64,000 bases of DNA, taken from Streptomyces sp. cf386. Its GTDB lineage: Bacteria; Actinomycetota; Actinomycetes; Streptomycetales; Streptomycetaceae. The stretch spans positions 124,001 through 188,000 of the forward strand of contig NZ_FNHV01000014.1 in assembly GCF_900103585.1 (NCBI RefSeq), read 5' to 3'. The notes beneath the pieces were generated by a model that made no database searches, had not been told where the DNA came from, and saw only the letters and a program-made list of their open reading frames with translations. How positions within the stretch are numbered: the first letter of the stretch is position 1; each line of letters opens with the position of its first letter. This document shows positions 28,632-36,657 of this stretch, piece after piece. The translations under genes were made by a program, and so were the position numbers.

Positions 28632-28812
28632 GGAAACCGCTCCAGGCGGGGGCGGGGATGAGGAGTACGGGGCTGGCGGCGGCGAGCTTGCTGTCCCGGA
28701 CGGGGACGACGCCGGGGAAGTCGTACGTGATCTCGATGCAGGCTTCCCCGCCGCTGCCTCCGCTGTAGCTGCTCTTGCGCCAGCGAGCGTTGCTCAGGTC
28801 GTACTCGCGCAT
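28615..28812 (-). CDS. DUF397 small protein
   Basis: A 65-residue protein with the DUF397 hallmarks: LSNARWRKSSYSGG near the start, GGEACIEI, then VPVRDSK. DUF397 genes in Streptomyces nearly always follow an XRE/DUF5753 regulator, as here, and the small protein is thought to modulate that partner (as in the WhiJ-like loci). Its ATG lies within the end of the XRE gene (19-nt overlap). Its 3' end overlaps the convergent membrane-protein gene. Confidence 0.9.
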   Translation of the reverse strand: MREYDLSNARWRKSSYSGGSGGEACIEITYDFPGVVPVRDSKLAAASPVLLIPAPAWSGFLTSLR

Positions 28813-29627
28813 CGTCTGTAGTCCTCTGCTGCCGACTCGATCAGGGCCAGGGACGCCTCCGGGGACAGCGCGGCGGCCCTGAGGAGATCGTAAGACGCCC
28901 GGACTCGCTTCACCACCGCCGGGTCGTCCAGCAAACTCCCCGAACGCACGCCTTCTGTATAGACAGTTGGAGGTGCGTCGTCGAAGTCCAGGAGCCACAT
29001 CATCTTGCCCATCTCCGGGTGCGCCCCAGCCGCGTTCGGCAGCACCTGGACAAGCGCCTTGCGCTCCCGCATCAACGCCGCGATGTGGTCCAGCTGACGT
29101 GCCATGACCGCCGGGTTGCCGACCGGGATGCGCAGGGCTGCCTCGTGCAGGACCGCCCAATACACGGGCCGTGTAGCGTCCTTGAGGACCTGGGCCCGGT
29201 CCATGCGCCCCCGGACCAACTCCTCGATGTACGCATCGGCGGCGAGCGGATTGCTCGCCAGGAAGACTGCTCGTGCGTACTCCGGCGTCTGGAGAAGTCC
29301 CGGGATCACCATCGGCGCGTACTCGGAGATCTCTGTCGCCAACCGTTCCAGCTCCGCCGCATGCGCGAAGTACTCCGTATACGGCTGCTCTTTGATGAGC
29401 TTCCGCCAAAGCCGTTCGAAAATACCGTCGGTTTGCAGTGTCTCGTCAATCCGCTGCGCGACATCAAGCTGCGGTTTCCGAATCGCTTGTTCGAACTGGC
29501 CGATGTATCCGCCGGAGACGAATACCCGCGCTCCTAACTCCACCTGGGTCATGCCGGCGTCCTCCCTCCGTCGCTTCAACTCCGCGCCGAAGAACTCCCA
29601 GGCCGCCTGACGCGAACCGTTGGCCAT
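28794..29627 (-). CDS. XRE-family regulator with DUF5753 domain (WhiJ-like)
   Basis: A 277-residue protein with an N-terminal helix-turn-helix (RRREDAGMTQVELGARVFVS then YIGQFEQAIRKP) and a long C-terminal DUF5753 domain (PGLLQTPEYARAVF, ERKALVQVLPNAAGAHPEMG). It forms the usual pair with DUF397; such pairs act in Streptomyces development, WhiJ being the known example. The start at 29627 is chosen because AAGGGGG lies before it; an upstream start would add 17 residues. It is divergent from two small genes, and the shared gap probably holds its operator. Confidence 0.9.
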   Translation of the reverse strand: MANGSRQAAWEFFGAELKRRREDAGMTQVELGARVFVSGGYIGQFEQAIRKPQLDVAQRIDETLQTDGIFERLWRKLIKEQPYTEYFAHAAELERLATEISEYAPMVIPGLLQTPEYARAVFLASNPLAADAYIEELVRGRMDRAQVLKDATRPVYWAVLHEAALRIPVGNPAVMARQLDHIAALMRERKALVQVLPNAAGAHPEMGKMMWLLDFDDAPPTVYTEGVRSGSLLDDPAVVKRVRASYDLLRAAALSPEASLALIESAAEDYRRCASTT

Positions 29628-29752
29628 GGCCAACCCCCTTGTGCTGCCCTGCACTTGTAGTGCCCATTTGGGGCACATACTCCTGCCGAGTGTAGGCGGC
29701 GCAGGTCACCATGGAAGTGCAAAGAGTGAAACCCGAATAGGAGGGGAGTTCA

Positions 29753-29959
29753 GTGACGGCACGACACTCGGCGCGCTGCGTCGAAGAAGCGGAGGAAACA
29801 GTGAAGGAATTGCGGGCGGTGCTGCAGAAGGCAGGAATTACGCTCCCGACACTCCGGCTCGACCCGGCGAGTCTCGCGCGTGAAGCACCTTGCCCGCTCG
29901 TGGAATTGGGGCGGTGTTCCGTCGAGACCGCACAGCGGCTGGCGGCGGTACTGCGATGA
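29753..29959 (+). CDS. Small protein divergent from the XRE/DUF397 pair
   Basis: A 68-residue protein from GTG 29753, preceded by an AGGAGGGGAG ribosome site. It is helical at the N-terminus (ARCVEEAEETVKELRAVLQ) and has a conserved-looking PCPLVELGRCS near the middle. Similar small genes lie beside WhiJ-type regulators in Streptomyces. Function unknown. Its stop overlaps the next start (ATGA). Confidence 0.7.
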   Translation: MTARHSARCVEEAEETVKELRAVLQKAGITLPTLRLDPASLAREAPCPLVELGRCSVETAQRLAAVLR

Positions 29960-30171
29960 AGCCGCCGATCGGATCGTACGTCGTCGACACTCGTTCGGGT
30001 CGGATCGGCGTGGTGATGGGGCATGAGGGGCCCTATGTCCAGCTGAGACCGTACGGGGGCGGGAAGGAGTGGGACGCCGACCCGGGGGCCGTACGCAACG
30101 CCACGCCCGCCGAGCGGCTCCGCGCGGCGACCGCTTACGCCAACGCACGCAGCCGGGGTGAGGTTCCTTGA
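29956..30171 (+). CDS. Small hypothetical protein, coupled to 29753-29959
   Basis: A 71-residue protein with a compact, probably SH3-like beta fold: GSYVVDTRSGRIGVVMGHEG, then YVQLRPYGGGKEWDAD, and a short basic C-terminal helix. Translation is coupled to the preceding small gene. The same pair recurs next to XRE/DUF397 loci as far as I recall. No function is known. Confidence 0.7.
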   Translation: MKPPIGSYVVDTRSGRIGVVMGHEGPYVQLRPYGGGKEWDADPGAVRNATPAERLRAATAYANARSRGEVP

Positions 30172-30201
30172 CGTAGGGGCGTGCGCATAGGGTGCGGCGG
30201 C

Positions 30202-30822
30202 ATGGCCTTGTGGAGATGGAGGAGACGCGGCGCGAAGGCGTCCCGCAGGTACCCCGTGCCGCTCACCGTGCACCAGCTGTGGATGGTGTCGCTGAGCGCG
30301 CCGGTGAGCCGGGACCGGGACGCCTCGCGCACCACGCTGTATCCGTTCACGCGGATCGACGGGGACGCCGCCCGGCGCTGGTTGGCCGAGCAGTGGGAGA
30401 TCACCTCGCGTGAGCAACTGGTCGGCCGGCTCGACGGGCTGTCCCGCAGCGGCTACCGGGCGCGGGCGTACCGCGTCACCGGCGTCGCGCCGCTCGCCTG
30501 GGACGCCGCCCTGTACGTCGACATCACCCGCCGTGGCTTCGCCGGCGGGCTGATCGACGAGTCCGACGCCTGGACGGCGCTGAAGAACATCGTGCCGACG
30601 GTGGTGGGGACGTACAGCTCGTGGGGCGAGTACGCCGATCACTATCTGCTCGGGCGGCGGGTGTGGCGGGAGGGGCTGCAGGGGACGGAGGACTCCGGTT
30701 TCCCGGCTCCGCAGGCGGTCGCGGACGAGCACCTGAGGACCCTCCTGGACCCGGCGAACCGCGCCAGCCCATGGAACATGGCCCCCTGGGACGCCATAAG
30801 CCACCCCGACCGCACCCGCTGA
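30202..30822 (+). CDS. DUF1266-domain protein
   Basis: A 206-residue soluble protein with the DUF1266 features: an early PLTVHQLWMVSLSAP, LAWDAALYVDITRRG in the middle, and SSWGEYADHYLLGRRVW. This domain occurs in E. coli YbeU/YbeR; its role is not known. ATG 30202 is preferred over an upstream GTG (30181), because a -10 element TAGGGT (30188-30193) lies 8 nt before it and would overlap the longer version. It stands just before recO. Confidence 0.75.
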   Translation: MALWRWRRRGAKASRRYPVPLTVHQLWMVSLSAPVSRDRDASRTTLYPFTRIDGDAARRWLAEQWEITSREQLVGRLDGLSRSGYRARAYRVTGVAPLAWDAALYVDITRRGFAGGLIDESDAWTALKNIVPTVVGTYSSWGEYADHYLLGRRVWREGLQGTEDSGFPAPQAVADEHLRTLLDPANRASPWNMAPWDAISHPDRTR

Positions 30823-30848
30823 CTCCTGCCGTACGCGAGAATGAGCCC

Positions 30849-31595
30849 ATGAGTCTGTTCCGCGACGACGGCATCGTGCTGCGCACCCAGAAGCTCGGCG
30901 AGGCGGACCGGATCATCACCCTGCTCACGCGCGGTCACGGGCGCGTGCGGGCCGTGGCCCGGGGTGTGCGGCGTACGAAGTCCAAGTTCGGTGCCCGGCT
31001 GGAGCCCTTCTCCCATGTCGACGTGCAGTTCTTCGCGCGGGGGAGCGAGCTGATCGGGCGCGGGCTGCCGCTCTGCACCCAGAGCGAGACCATCGCGCCG
31101 TACGGCGGCGGGATCGTGACCGACTACGCGCGGTACACCGCCGGGACGGCCATGCTGGAGACCGCCGAGCGGTTCACGGATCATGAGGGCGAGCCGGCGG
31201 TGCAGCAGTACCTGCTGCTGGTGGGTGCGCTCCGGACGCTCGCGCGCGGTGAGCACGAGCCGCACCTTGTTCTCGACGCCTTCCTGCTGCGGTCGCTCGC
31301 CGTCAATGGCTACGCCCCCACTTTCAGCGACTGTGCGAAGTGCGGCATGCCCGGACCGAACCGCTTCTTCTCGGTCGCCTCCGGGGGCTCGGTCTGTGTC
31401 GACTGCCGGGTGCCCGGTAGCGTCGTACCGTCGCCGCAGACGCTGGAACTGCTGGGTGCGCTGCTTACGGGAGACTGGGAGACCGCGGACGCCTGCGAGG
31501 CGCGGTATGTCCGGGAGGGCAGCGGGTTGGTGTCCGCGTATCTGCACTGGCATCTGGAACGCGGGCTGCGTTCGCTTCGTTACGTAGAGAAGTAA
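30849..31595 (+). CDS. recO: DNA repair protein RecO
   Basis: A 248-residue protein that helps load RecA in the RecF pathway by annealing single strands and displacing SSB. The OB-fold N-terminus (RDDGIVLRTQKLGEADRIIT, then GRVRAVARGVRRTKSKFG) and the helical C-terminal part are clear. A zinc module is visible as CAKCGMPGP with a later CVDCRVP. GAGAAT at 30837-30842 lies 6 nt before the ATG, suggesting a leaderless start. It is followed by uppS 33 nt later, the common actinobacterial order. Confidence 0.95.
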   Translation: MSLFRDDGIVLRTQKLGEADRIITLLTRGHGRVRAVARGVRRTKSKFGARLEPFSHVDVQFFARGSELIGRGLPLCTQSETIAPYGGGIVTDYARYTAGTAMLETAERFTDHEGEPAVQQYLLLVGALRTLARGEHEPHLVLDAFLLRSLAVNGYAPTFSDCAKCGMPGPNRFFSVASGGSVCVDCRVPGSVVPSPQTLELLGALLTGDWETADACEARYVREGSGLVSAYLHWHLERGLRSLRYVEK

Positions 31596-31628
31596 GCCGG
31601 AAGAGCCGGAAGAGGAGACGAGAAGCAC

Positions 31629-32468
31629 ATGGTGGTAAGCGGGATCCTGGGGCGCCGGCGACGTGGGTATCAGGCGCCGGAGCCGCACCCGTCCGGTGCC
31701 CGCGCGCCGAAGCTCCCCGGCGAGCTGATTCCGAAGCATGTGGCGATCGTGATGGATGGGAACGGCCGCTGGGCGAAGGAGCGGGGGCTGCCGCGCACCG
31801 AGGGGCACAAGGTCGGTGCCGAGCGGGTGCTGGACGTGCTTCAGGGCGCGGTCGAGATGGGCGTGGGGGCGATCTCGCTGTACGCGTTCTCCACCGAGAA
31901 CTGGAAGCGGTCGCCGGACGAGGTGCGCTTCCTGATGAACTTCAACCGCGACTTCATCCGCAAGACCCGGGACCAGCTCGACGCGCTGGGGATCAGGGTG
32001 CGGTGGGTCGGGCGGATGCCGAAGCTGTGGAAGTCCGTCGCCAAGGAGCTCCAGATCGCCCAGGAGCAGACCAAGGACAACGACAAGCTGACGTTGTACT
32101 TCTGCATGAACTACGGCGGGCGTGCGGAGATCGCGGACGCGGCGCAGGCCCTCGCGGAGGACGTGAAGGCGGGGCGGCTGGATCCGTCCAAGGTCAATGA
32201 GAAGACCTTCGCCAAGTACATGTACTACCCGGACATGCCCGACGTGGACCTGTTCCTGCGCCCGAGCGGCGAGCAGCGCACCTCCAACTACCTTCTCTGG
32301 CAGAGCGCTTACGCCGAGATGGTCTTCCAGGATGTGCTGTGGCCGGACTTCGACCGGCGTGACCTGTGGCGCGCGTGCGTGGAGTTCGCTTCGCGGGACC
32401 GGCGGTTCGGTGGGGCGATCCCGAATGAGGAGCTGCTGGCGATGGAGGGCAGGCAGGACGAGGCCTGA
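31629..32468 (+). CDS. uppS: Polyprenyl diphosphate synthase (undecaprenyl type)
   Basis: A 279-residue cis-prenyltransferase that extends allylic diphosphate with IPP to make the lipid carrier for peptidoglycan. The P-loop with catalytic Asp is HVAIVMDGNGRWAKERG. Later conserved blocks are YAFSTENWKRS, YGGRAEIADAAQ and the C-terminal DLFLRPSGEQRTSNYLLWQ, with a Glu for magnesium. The N-terminal 30 residues are variable. GGAAGAGGAGACGAG precedes the ATG. Actinobacteria usually have several such genes, so the exact chain length is not shown. Confidence 0.95.
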   Translation: MVVSGILGRRRRGYQAPEPHPSGARAPKLPGELIPKHVAIVMDGNGRWAKERGLPRTEGHKVGAERVLDVLQGAVEMGVGAISLYAFSTENWKRSPDEVRFLMNFNRDFIRKTRDQLDALGIRVRWVGRMPKLWKSVAKELQIAQEQTKDNDKLTLYFCMNYGGRAEIADAAQALAEDVKAGRLDPSKVNEKTFAKYMYYPDMPDVDLFLRPSGEQRTSNYLLWQSAYAEMVFQDVLWPDFDRRDLWRACVEFASRDRRFGGAIPNEELLAMEGRQDEA

Positions 32469-32512
32469 GCCGGGGGGCGTGCGAGGCGGAGTCGAGCGCT
32501 AGGGTTCCGCCC

Positions 32513-33037
32513 ATGGTTCACCAGGGGCGGGACATCATTCAGGACGCGGACTCCGTCGAGCTGGCCTACCGGCCGACCCGAACCGACATCCTGCGGGGCA
32601 TCCAGGTACGCGACCGCATACGAAGGCTGGCGCTGCTGAGGTGGGCGCTCACCTCGCTGTTCGCCGGATACGCCCTGTTTCTCGCAACCGGCGGGGCGAA
32701 GGCCGTGCTGTCGGTCGCGATCTTCCTGTTGACGGCGGTCGCGATCTGGGGCATGCCCCGCATCCAGGCCAACCATGTGTTCCGGATCGTCTCCTGGCAG
32801 GGCGGGTACCGCACCACCGTGACCGACGCCGGGATCAGGGCCGAGACCGAGCACGCCACGCTGGTGCAGCGCTGGTCGATGTTTCGTGGCTACCGCGAGA
32901 CCCGTGAGCACATGGTGCTCCTCAGCCGCGACCCGAACATCCTGGTCCTGGAGGTCATCCCCAAGCGCGGCGCCGCGGACCCGGCGGACGTCGACCGCCT
33001 ACGCGGGCTACTGGACCAGCACCTGCCCCGCGCGTGA
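32513..33037 (+). CDS. YcxB-like membrane protein
   Basis: A 174-residue protein with two TM helices (about residues 43-60 and 64-82) and a small cytoplasmic domain whose ending resembles the YcxB C-terminal domain: TTVTDAGIRAETEHATLVQRW, then YRETREHMVLLSRD and IPKRG. Function unknown. TAGGGT (32500-32505) ends 7 nt before the ATG, so the mRNA is probably leaderless. Confidence 0.8.
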   Translation: MVHQGRDIIQDADSVELAYRPTRTDILRGIQVRDRIRRLALLRWALTSLFAGYALFLATGGAKAVLSVAIFLLTAVAIWGMPRIQANHVFRIVSWQGGYRTTVTDAGIRAETEHATLVQRWSMFRGYRETREHMVLLSRDPNILVLEVIPKRGAADPADVDRLRGLLDQHLPRA

Positions 33038-33051
33038 CCGACCGCCACCGG

Positions 33052-33300
33052 TTTCGCCCCCGCCGCCCCTACCCGTCCCGTCCTTGAAGGGGCTCCGCCC
33101 CTTCGACCCCGCCAGGGGGCTCTGCCCCCTGGCCCCCCGATCGGCCTGAACGGCCTCGTCCTCAAACGCCGGACGGGCTGGATGGGGCGAGTGCTGGAAT
33201 TTCGGCCGCCGCCTCTCAGACGCCAGGCCCGGCATTTCAGCCCGTCCGGCGTTTGAGGACGAGGCCCCTTCAGGGCCGAAGCGGGGGTCCGGGGGCGGCA
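33052..33300. repeat. Full copy of the dispersed intergenic inverted-repeat element
   Basis: This stretch fills the 306-nt gap between the YcxB-like gene and zur. It starts with the shared CGCCGCCCCTACCCGTCCC block and contains perfect 29-bp arms at 33152-33180 and 33238-33266 with a 57-nt loop, plus smaller internal hairpins. The same arm sequence, imperfect, is at 13561-13645. It probably ends transcription from both convergent genes. Confidence 0.75.
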
Positions 33301-33343
33301 GCCCCCAGGGACGCGAACCCCCACGCACCGCACCGAATCCGGC

Positions 33344-33754
33344 TCAACCCGCGGCGCACTCCGCACACGTGCCGAAGATCTCCACCGTGTGCGCCACGTT
33401 CACGAACCCGTGCTCCGCCGCGATCGCGTCCGCCCACTTCTCCACCGCGGGGCCCTCGACCTCGACGGCCTTGCCGCAGACGCGGCAGACGAGGTGGTGG
33501 TGGTGTTCGCCGGTCGAGCAGCGGCGGTAGACCGACTCGCCGTCGGAGGTGCGCAGCACGTCGACCTCGCCGGCGTCGGCGAGGGACTGCAGGGTGCGGT
33601 AGACCGTGGTCAGTCCGACCGAGTCGCCCTTGTGCTTGAGCATGTCGTGCAGGTCCTGCGCACTGCGGAACTCGTCGACCTCGTCAAGGGCCGCCGCCAC
33701 GGCTGCCCGCTGCCGGGTCGCGCGGCCCTTCACGGGCGGTCCAGCGGTCGTCAC
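33344..33754 (-). CDS. zur: Zinc uptake regulator Zur (Fur family)
   Basis: A 136-residue Fur-family repressor. The winged helix is at SAQDLHDMLKHKGDSVGLTT. Metal sites are seen in EHHHHLVCRVCGKAVEVEG and the C-terminal CAEC pair for structural zinc. Position next to znuBCA points to Zur rather than Fur. The GTG start at 33754 is supported by GAGGAGG 7 nt upstream; longer frames read into the znuB gap. With zinc bound it should repress the Zur boxes at 36482-36518. Confidence 0.9.
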   Translation of the reverse strand: MTTAGPPVKGRATRQRAAVAAALDEVDEFRSAQDLHDMLKHKGDSVGLTTVYRTLQSLADAGEVDVLRTSDGESVYRRCSTGEHHHHLVCRVCGKAVEVEGPAVEKWADAIAAEHGFVNVAHTVEIFGTCAECAAG

Positions 33755-33813
33755 CGGTTGCCTCCTCACGTCTGCACTTGCCGGGCCATTGTGCCAGCCC
33801 GGACCCACAGCGG

Positions 33814-34716
33814 TCAGACGCCGACCTTGCCGTCGGATTCCCTGCTGGCCGGAATCGCACACTCCGCCGGGTCGCCGGCGGGCTGTGCCGCGGCCAGGGC
33901 TCGGGCCCTGCGACGGGCCAGCGGGGCCGCCAGCGCCGTCAGCGCGATGAACGCGCCGATGGTCAGCAGGACGATCGTCGCGCCGGGCGGGACGTCCTGG
34001 TAGTACGAGGTGACCGTGCCGCCGATCGTCACCGTGATGCCGATCGCGACGGCGATCGCGAACGTCGCCGCGAAGCTGCGGCTCAACTGCTGGGCCGCCG
34101 CGACCGGCACCACCATCAGCGCGCTGACCAGCAACAGCCCGACCACCCGCATCGCGACCGTCACCGTCACCGCCGCCGTGATCGCCGTCAGCAGGTTCAG
34201 CACGCGCACCGGAAGCCCGGTGACCCTCGCGAACTCCTCGTCCTGGCTCACCGCGAACAGCTGGCGGCGCAGACCGAGGGTGACCAACACCACGAACGCG
34301 GCGAGCAGAACGATCGCCGTCACGTCCGACTCGCTCACCGTCGACAAAGAACCGAACAGGTACGACGTCAGGTTGGCGTTGGAGCCCGTCGGCGCGAGGT
34401 TGATGAACATCACGCCGCCGGCCATACCGCCGTAGAAGAGCATCGCGAGGGCGATGTCGCCGCGGGTGCGGCCGTACCAGCGGATCAGCTCCATGAGCAC
34501 CGCGCCGAGGACGGAGACCAGCGTCGCCATCCACACCGGGGACCAGGAGAGCAGGAAGCCCAGGCCGACACCCGTCATCGCGACATGGCCGATTCCGTCG
34601 CCCATCAGGGCCTGGCGGCGCTGGACCAGGTAAATGCCCACGGCGGGTGCCGTGATGCCGACCAGGACGGCGGCGAGCAGCGCCCGCTGCATGAAGTCGT
34701 AGTTCAGGAAGTCCAT
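33814..34716 (-). CDS. znuB: Zinc ABC transporter permease ZnuB
   Basis: A 300-residue ABC-3 family permease with eight or nine TM helices, from DFLNYDFMQRALLAAVLVG at the start. The cytoplasmic helical loop lies around EEFARVTGLPVRVLN. It forms the channel for zinc (or manganese) import with ZnuC and ZnuA. Its start codon overlaps the znuC stop by one base (TGATG). About 25 residues at the C-terminus are a hydrophilic tail. Confidence 0.93.
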   Translation of the reverse strand: MDFLNYDFMQRALLAAVLVGITAPAVGIYLVQRRQALMGDGIGHVAMTGVGLGFLLSWSPVWMATLVSVLGAVLMELIRWYGRTRGDIALAMLFYGGMAGGVMFINLAPTGSNANLTSYLFGSLSTVSESDVTAIVLLAAFVVLVTLGLRRQLFAVSQDEEFARVTGLPVRVLNLLTAITAAVTVTVAMRVVGLLLVSALMVVPVAAAQQLSRSFAATFAIAVAIGITVTIGGTVTSYYQDVPPGATIVLLTIGAFIALTALAAPLARRRARALAAAQPAGDPAECAIPASRESDGKVGV

Positions 34717-35483
34717 CAGCTCAGCAGTCCCGTCCGGATCGGTTCGGCGTCGTGAGCCGCGTGCGGGTGTACGTGGTCGTGGCCGGGCAGCGCGTGCTGG
34801 CCGACGGCCTTCGGGGGCGGGCCGTCGTGCAGGACGCAGCCGTCGCGCAGGACGACCGCCCGGTCGATCAAGGGCTCCAGGGGGCCGAGTTCGTGCAACA
34901 CGAGGAGGACCGTCGCACCGGCCGCGACCTGCTCCCTGAGCGTCCGCGCCAGCACCTCCTGGCTGGCCAGGTCCACGCCCGCCATCGGCTCGTCCATGAT
35001 CAGCAGTTCGGGGTCGGAGGCCAGGGCACGGGCGATGAGGACGCGCTGGTGCTGGCCGCCGGAGAGGGCGTTCACGGAGTCCTTGGCGCGGTCGGTCATG
35101 CCGACGAGCTCCAGGGCACGCCGTACGGCCGCGTGGTCGGCCTTGCGGAAGAGACCGAAGCGGGTGCGGGACAGGCGGCCGGACGAGACGATCTCCGTCA
35201 CCGTGGCCGGCACCCCGCCCGCCGCCGTCGTGCGCTGCGGGACGTAGCCCACCCTCGCCCAGTCGCGGAACCGCGCCCGCGGGGTGCCGAACAGCTCGAT
35301 CTCGCCGGCGCTGACCGGCACCTGGCCGATCACGCTGCGCACGGCGGTCGACTTGCCGGAGCCGTTGGCGCCGAGCAGCGCGACGACCTCACCGCGGTGC
35401 ACGGTGAGGTCGATGCCCCGCAGGACGGGGCGTGAGCCCAGCTCGGCGCGGACGTCGCGCAGCGAAATGACGGGCTCGGTCAT
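34716..35483 (-). CDS. znuC: Zinc ABC transporter ATPase ZnuC
   Basis: A 255-residue ATPase with Walker A LLGANGSGKST, Q-loop in YVPQR, signature LSGGQHQR, Walker B LLIMDEPMAGVD and the switch histidine in LHELGPL. The C-terminal tail is rich in histidine (HALPGHDHVHPHAAHD), a likely zinc-binding extension as in other ZnuC proteins. It is 36 nt from znuA and coupled to znuB. Confidence 0.93.
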   Translation of the reverse strand: MTEPVISLRDVRAELGSRPVLRGIDLTVHRGEVVALLGANGSGKSTAVRSVIGQVPVSAGEIELFGTPRARFRDWARVGYVPQRTTAAGGVPATVTEIVSSGRLSRTRFGLFRKADHAAVRRALELVGMTDRAKDSVNALSGGQHQRVLIARALASDPELLIMDEPMAGVDLASQEVLARTLREQVAAGATVLLVLHELGPLEPLIDRAVVLRDGCVLHDGPPPKAVGQHALPGHDHVHPHAAHDAEPIRTGLLS

Positions 35484-35519
35484 GCCGTCCTCCGTAGGTC
35501 GATCATGTGCGTGGGCTGG

Positions 35520-36482
35520 TCATTTGGCGCCCAGGGCGGTCTTCAGGGCCGCGAGGTTGGCCTCCATGACCGTGAAGTAGTCGTCGCCCTTGGACTTGTC
35601 GGTGATGCCCTCCAGCGGATCGAGCACGTCCGTCTTCAGGCCGGCGTCGTCGGCGAGGGTCTTCGCGGTCTTGTCGGACACCAGTGTCTCGTAGAACACG
35701 GTGGTCACGCCGTCGGCCTTGGCCTCCTGCTGGAGTTCCTTGATCCGGGCCGGGCTGGGCTCGCTCTCCGGGTCGAGACCGGAGATGGCCTCCATGGTCA
35801 GGCCGTAGCGCTCGGCGAGGTAGGTGAAGGCGGCGTGGTTGGTGAAGAAGACCTTGGTCTTGGTGTTCTTCAGGCCGTCCGCGAACTGCGTGTTGAGGCC
35901 GTCGAGCCTCTTGACCAGCGCTGCGGTGTTCTTCTTGTAGTCGGCCGCGTGGTCCGGGTCGGCCTTCTCGAAGGCCGCGCCGACGCCCTTGGCGACCTCC
36001 GCGTACTTCACCGGGTCGAGCCAGACGTGCGGGTCGAGGGCGTGCCCCTCCTCCTCGGAGTGCGCCTCCTCGCCCTCGTGCCCGTGGCTGTCCTCAAGGC
36101 TGCCGTGGTCCTCCAGCTCGGTCAGCGAGGCGGCGTCGATCTTCGTCTTGGTGCCGGACTGCGTCACGGCCTCGTCGACGGCCGGCTGGAGACCCTTGAG
36201 GTACAGCGCCGCGTCGGACTCCTCGATCTGTGCCCGCTGCTGCGCGCTGACCTCCAGGTCGTGCGGCTCCTGGCCGGGCTCGGTCAGACTGGTGACCTTC
36301 ACATGGTCGCCGCCTATCTGCTCGGCGAGGAAGGCCATGGGGTAGAACGACGCGACGACGTCGAACTTCTCCGTGTTGCCGGCGGCCGCGCTGTCCGAGG
36401 AGCATGCGGACAGGGTGCCCAGCCCGAGGGCGGTGACGGCCGCGAGGGCAACCCCGGATATGTGGTGTCGACGTACGTTCAT
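35520..36482 (-). CDS. znuA: Zinc-binding lipoprotein ZnuA
   Basis: A 320-residue cluster A-I solute-binding protein. A lipoprotein signal ends in LSAC; the His/Glu-rich loop DSHGHEGEEAHSEEEGHALD, followed by PHVWLDP, binds zinc, as does the later TNHAAFTYL histidine. A disordered metal loop of this kind is typical of zinc rather than manganese binders. ATG 36482 is chosen because upstream candidates (TTG 36500, ATG 36491) would place the coding region through a Zur box. Transcription is probably repressed by Zur under zinc-replete conditions. Confidence 0.93.
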   Translation of the reverse strand: MNVRRHHISGVALAAVTALGLGTLSACSSDSAAAGNTEKFDVVASFYPMAFLAEQIGGDHVKVTSLTEPGQEPHDLEVSAQQRAQIEESDAALYLKGLQPAVDEAVTQSGTKTKIDAASLTELEDHGSLEDSHGHEGEEAHSEEEGHALDPHVWLDPVKYAEVAKGVGAAFEKADPDHAADYKKNTAALVKRLDGLNTQFADGLKNTKTKVFFTNHAAFTYLAERYGLTMEAISGLDPESEPSPARIKELQQEAKADGVTTVFYETLVSDKTAKTLADDAGLKTDVLDPLEGITDKSKGDDYFTVMEANLAALKTALGAK

Positions 36483-36518
36483 GACACTCATTTTCAGCAA
36501 ATATGGAAACCATTGTCA
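36482..36518. promoter_or_regulatory. Two Zur boxes upstream of znuA
   Basis: TGACACTCATTTTCA (36482-36496) matches the actinobacterial Zur consensus TGAAAATCATTTTCA at 13 of 15 positions. A second, weaker box, TGGAAACCATTGTCA (36504-36518), lies 22 bp away. The first touches the znuA start codon. The divergent glyS starts 140 nt away and is probably not affected. Confidence 0.7.
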
Positions 36519-36657
36519 ACAAACGTGAGCGGCCGTCCACGGAGCGCTACCTCGGAGGGGAACCGATTTGGTTGAGGGCCAGCCCCCGCCGGTACCCTGA
36601 AGCATTCGCTGTGAAGCGCCTCGCTTCGTCGCCCGTCGTCGTAATGAAGAGAGCACC

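Noticed and set aside
28615..30171. Toxin-antitoxin system
   Set aside because: The small genes next to XRE could suggest one, but the DUF5753 and DUF397 domains identify a WhiJ-like regulatory pair.
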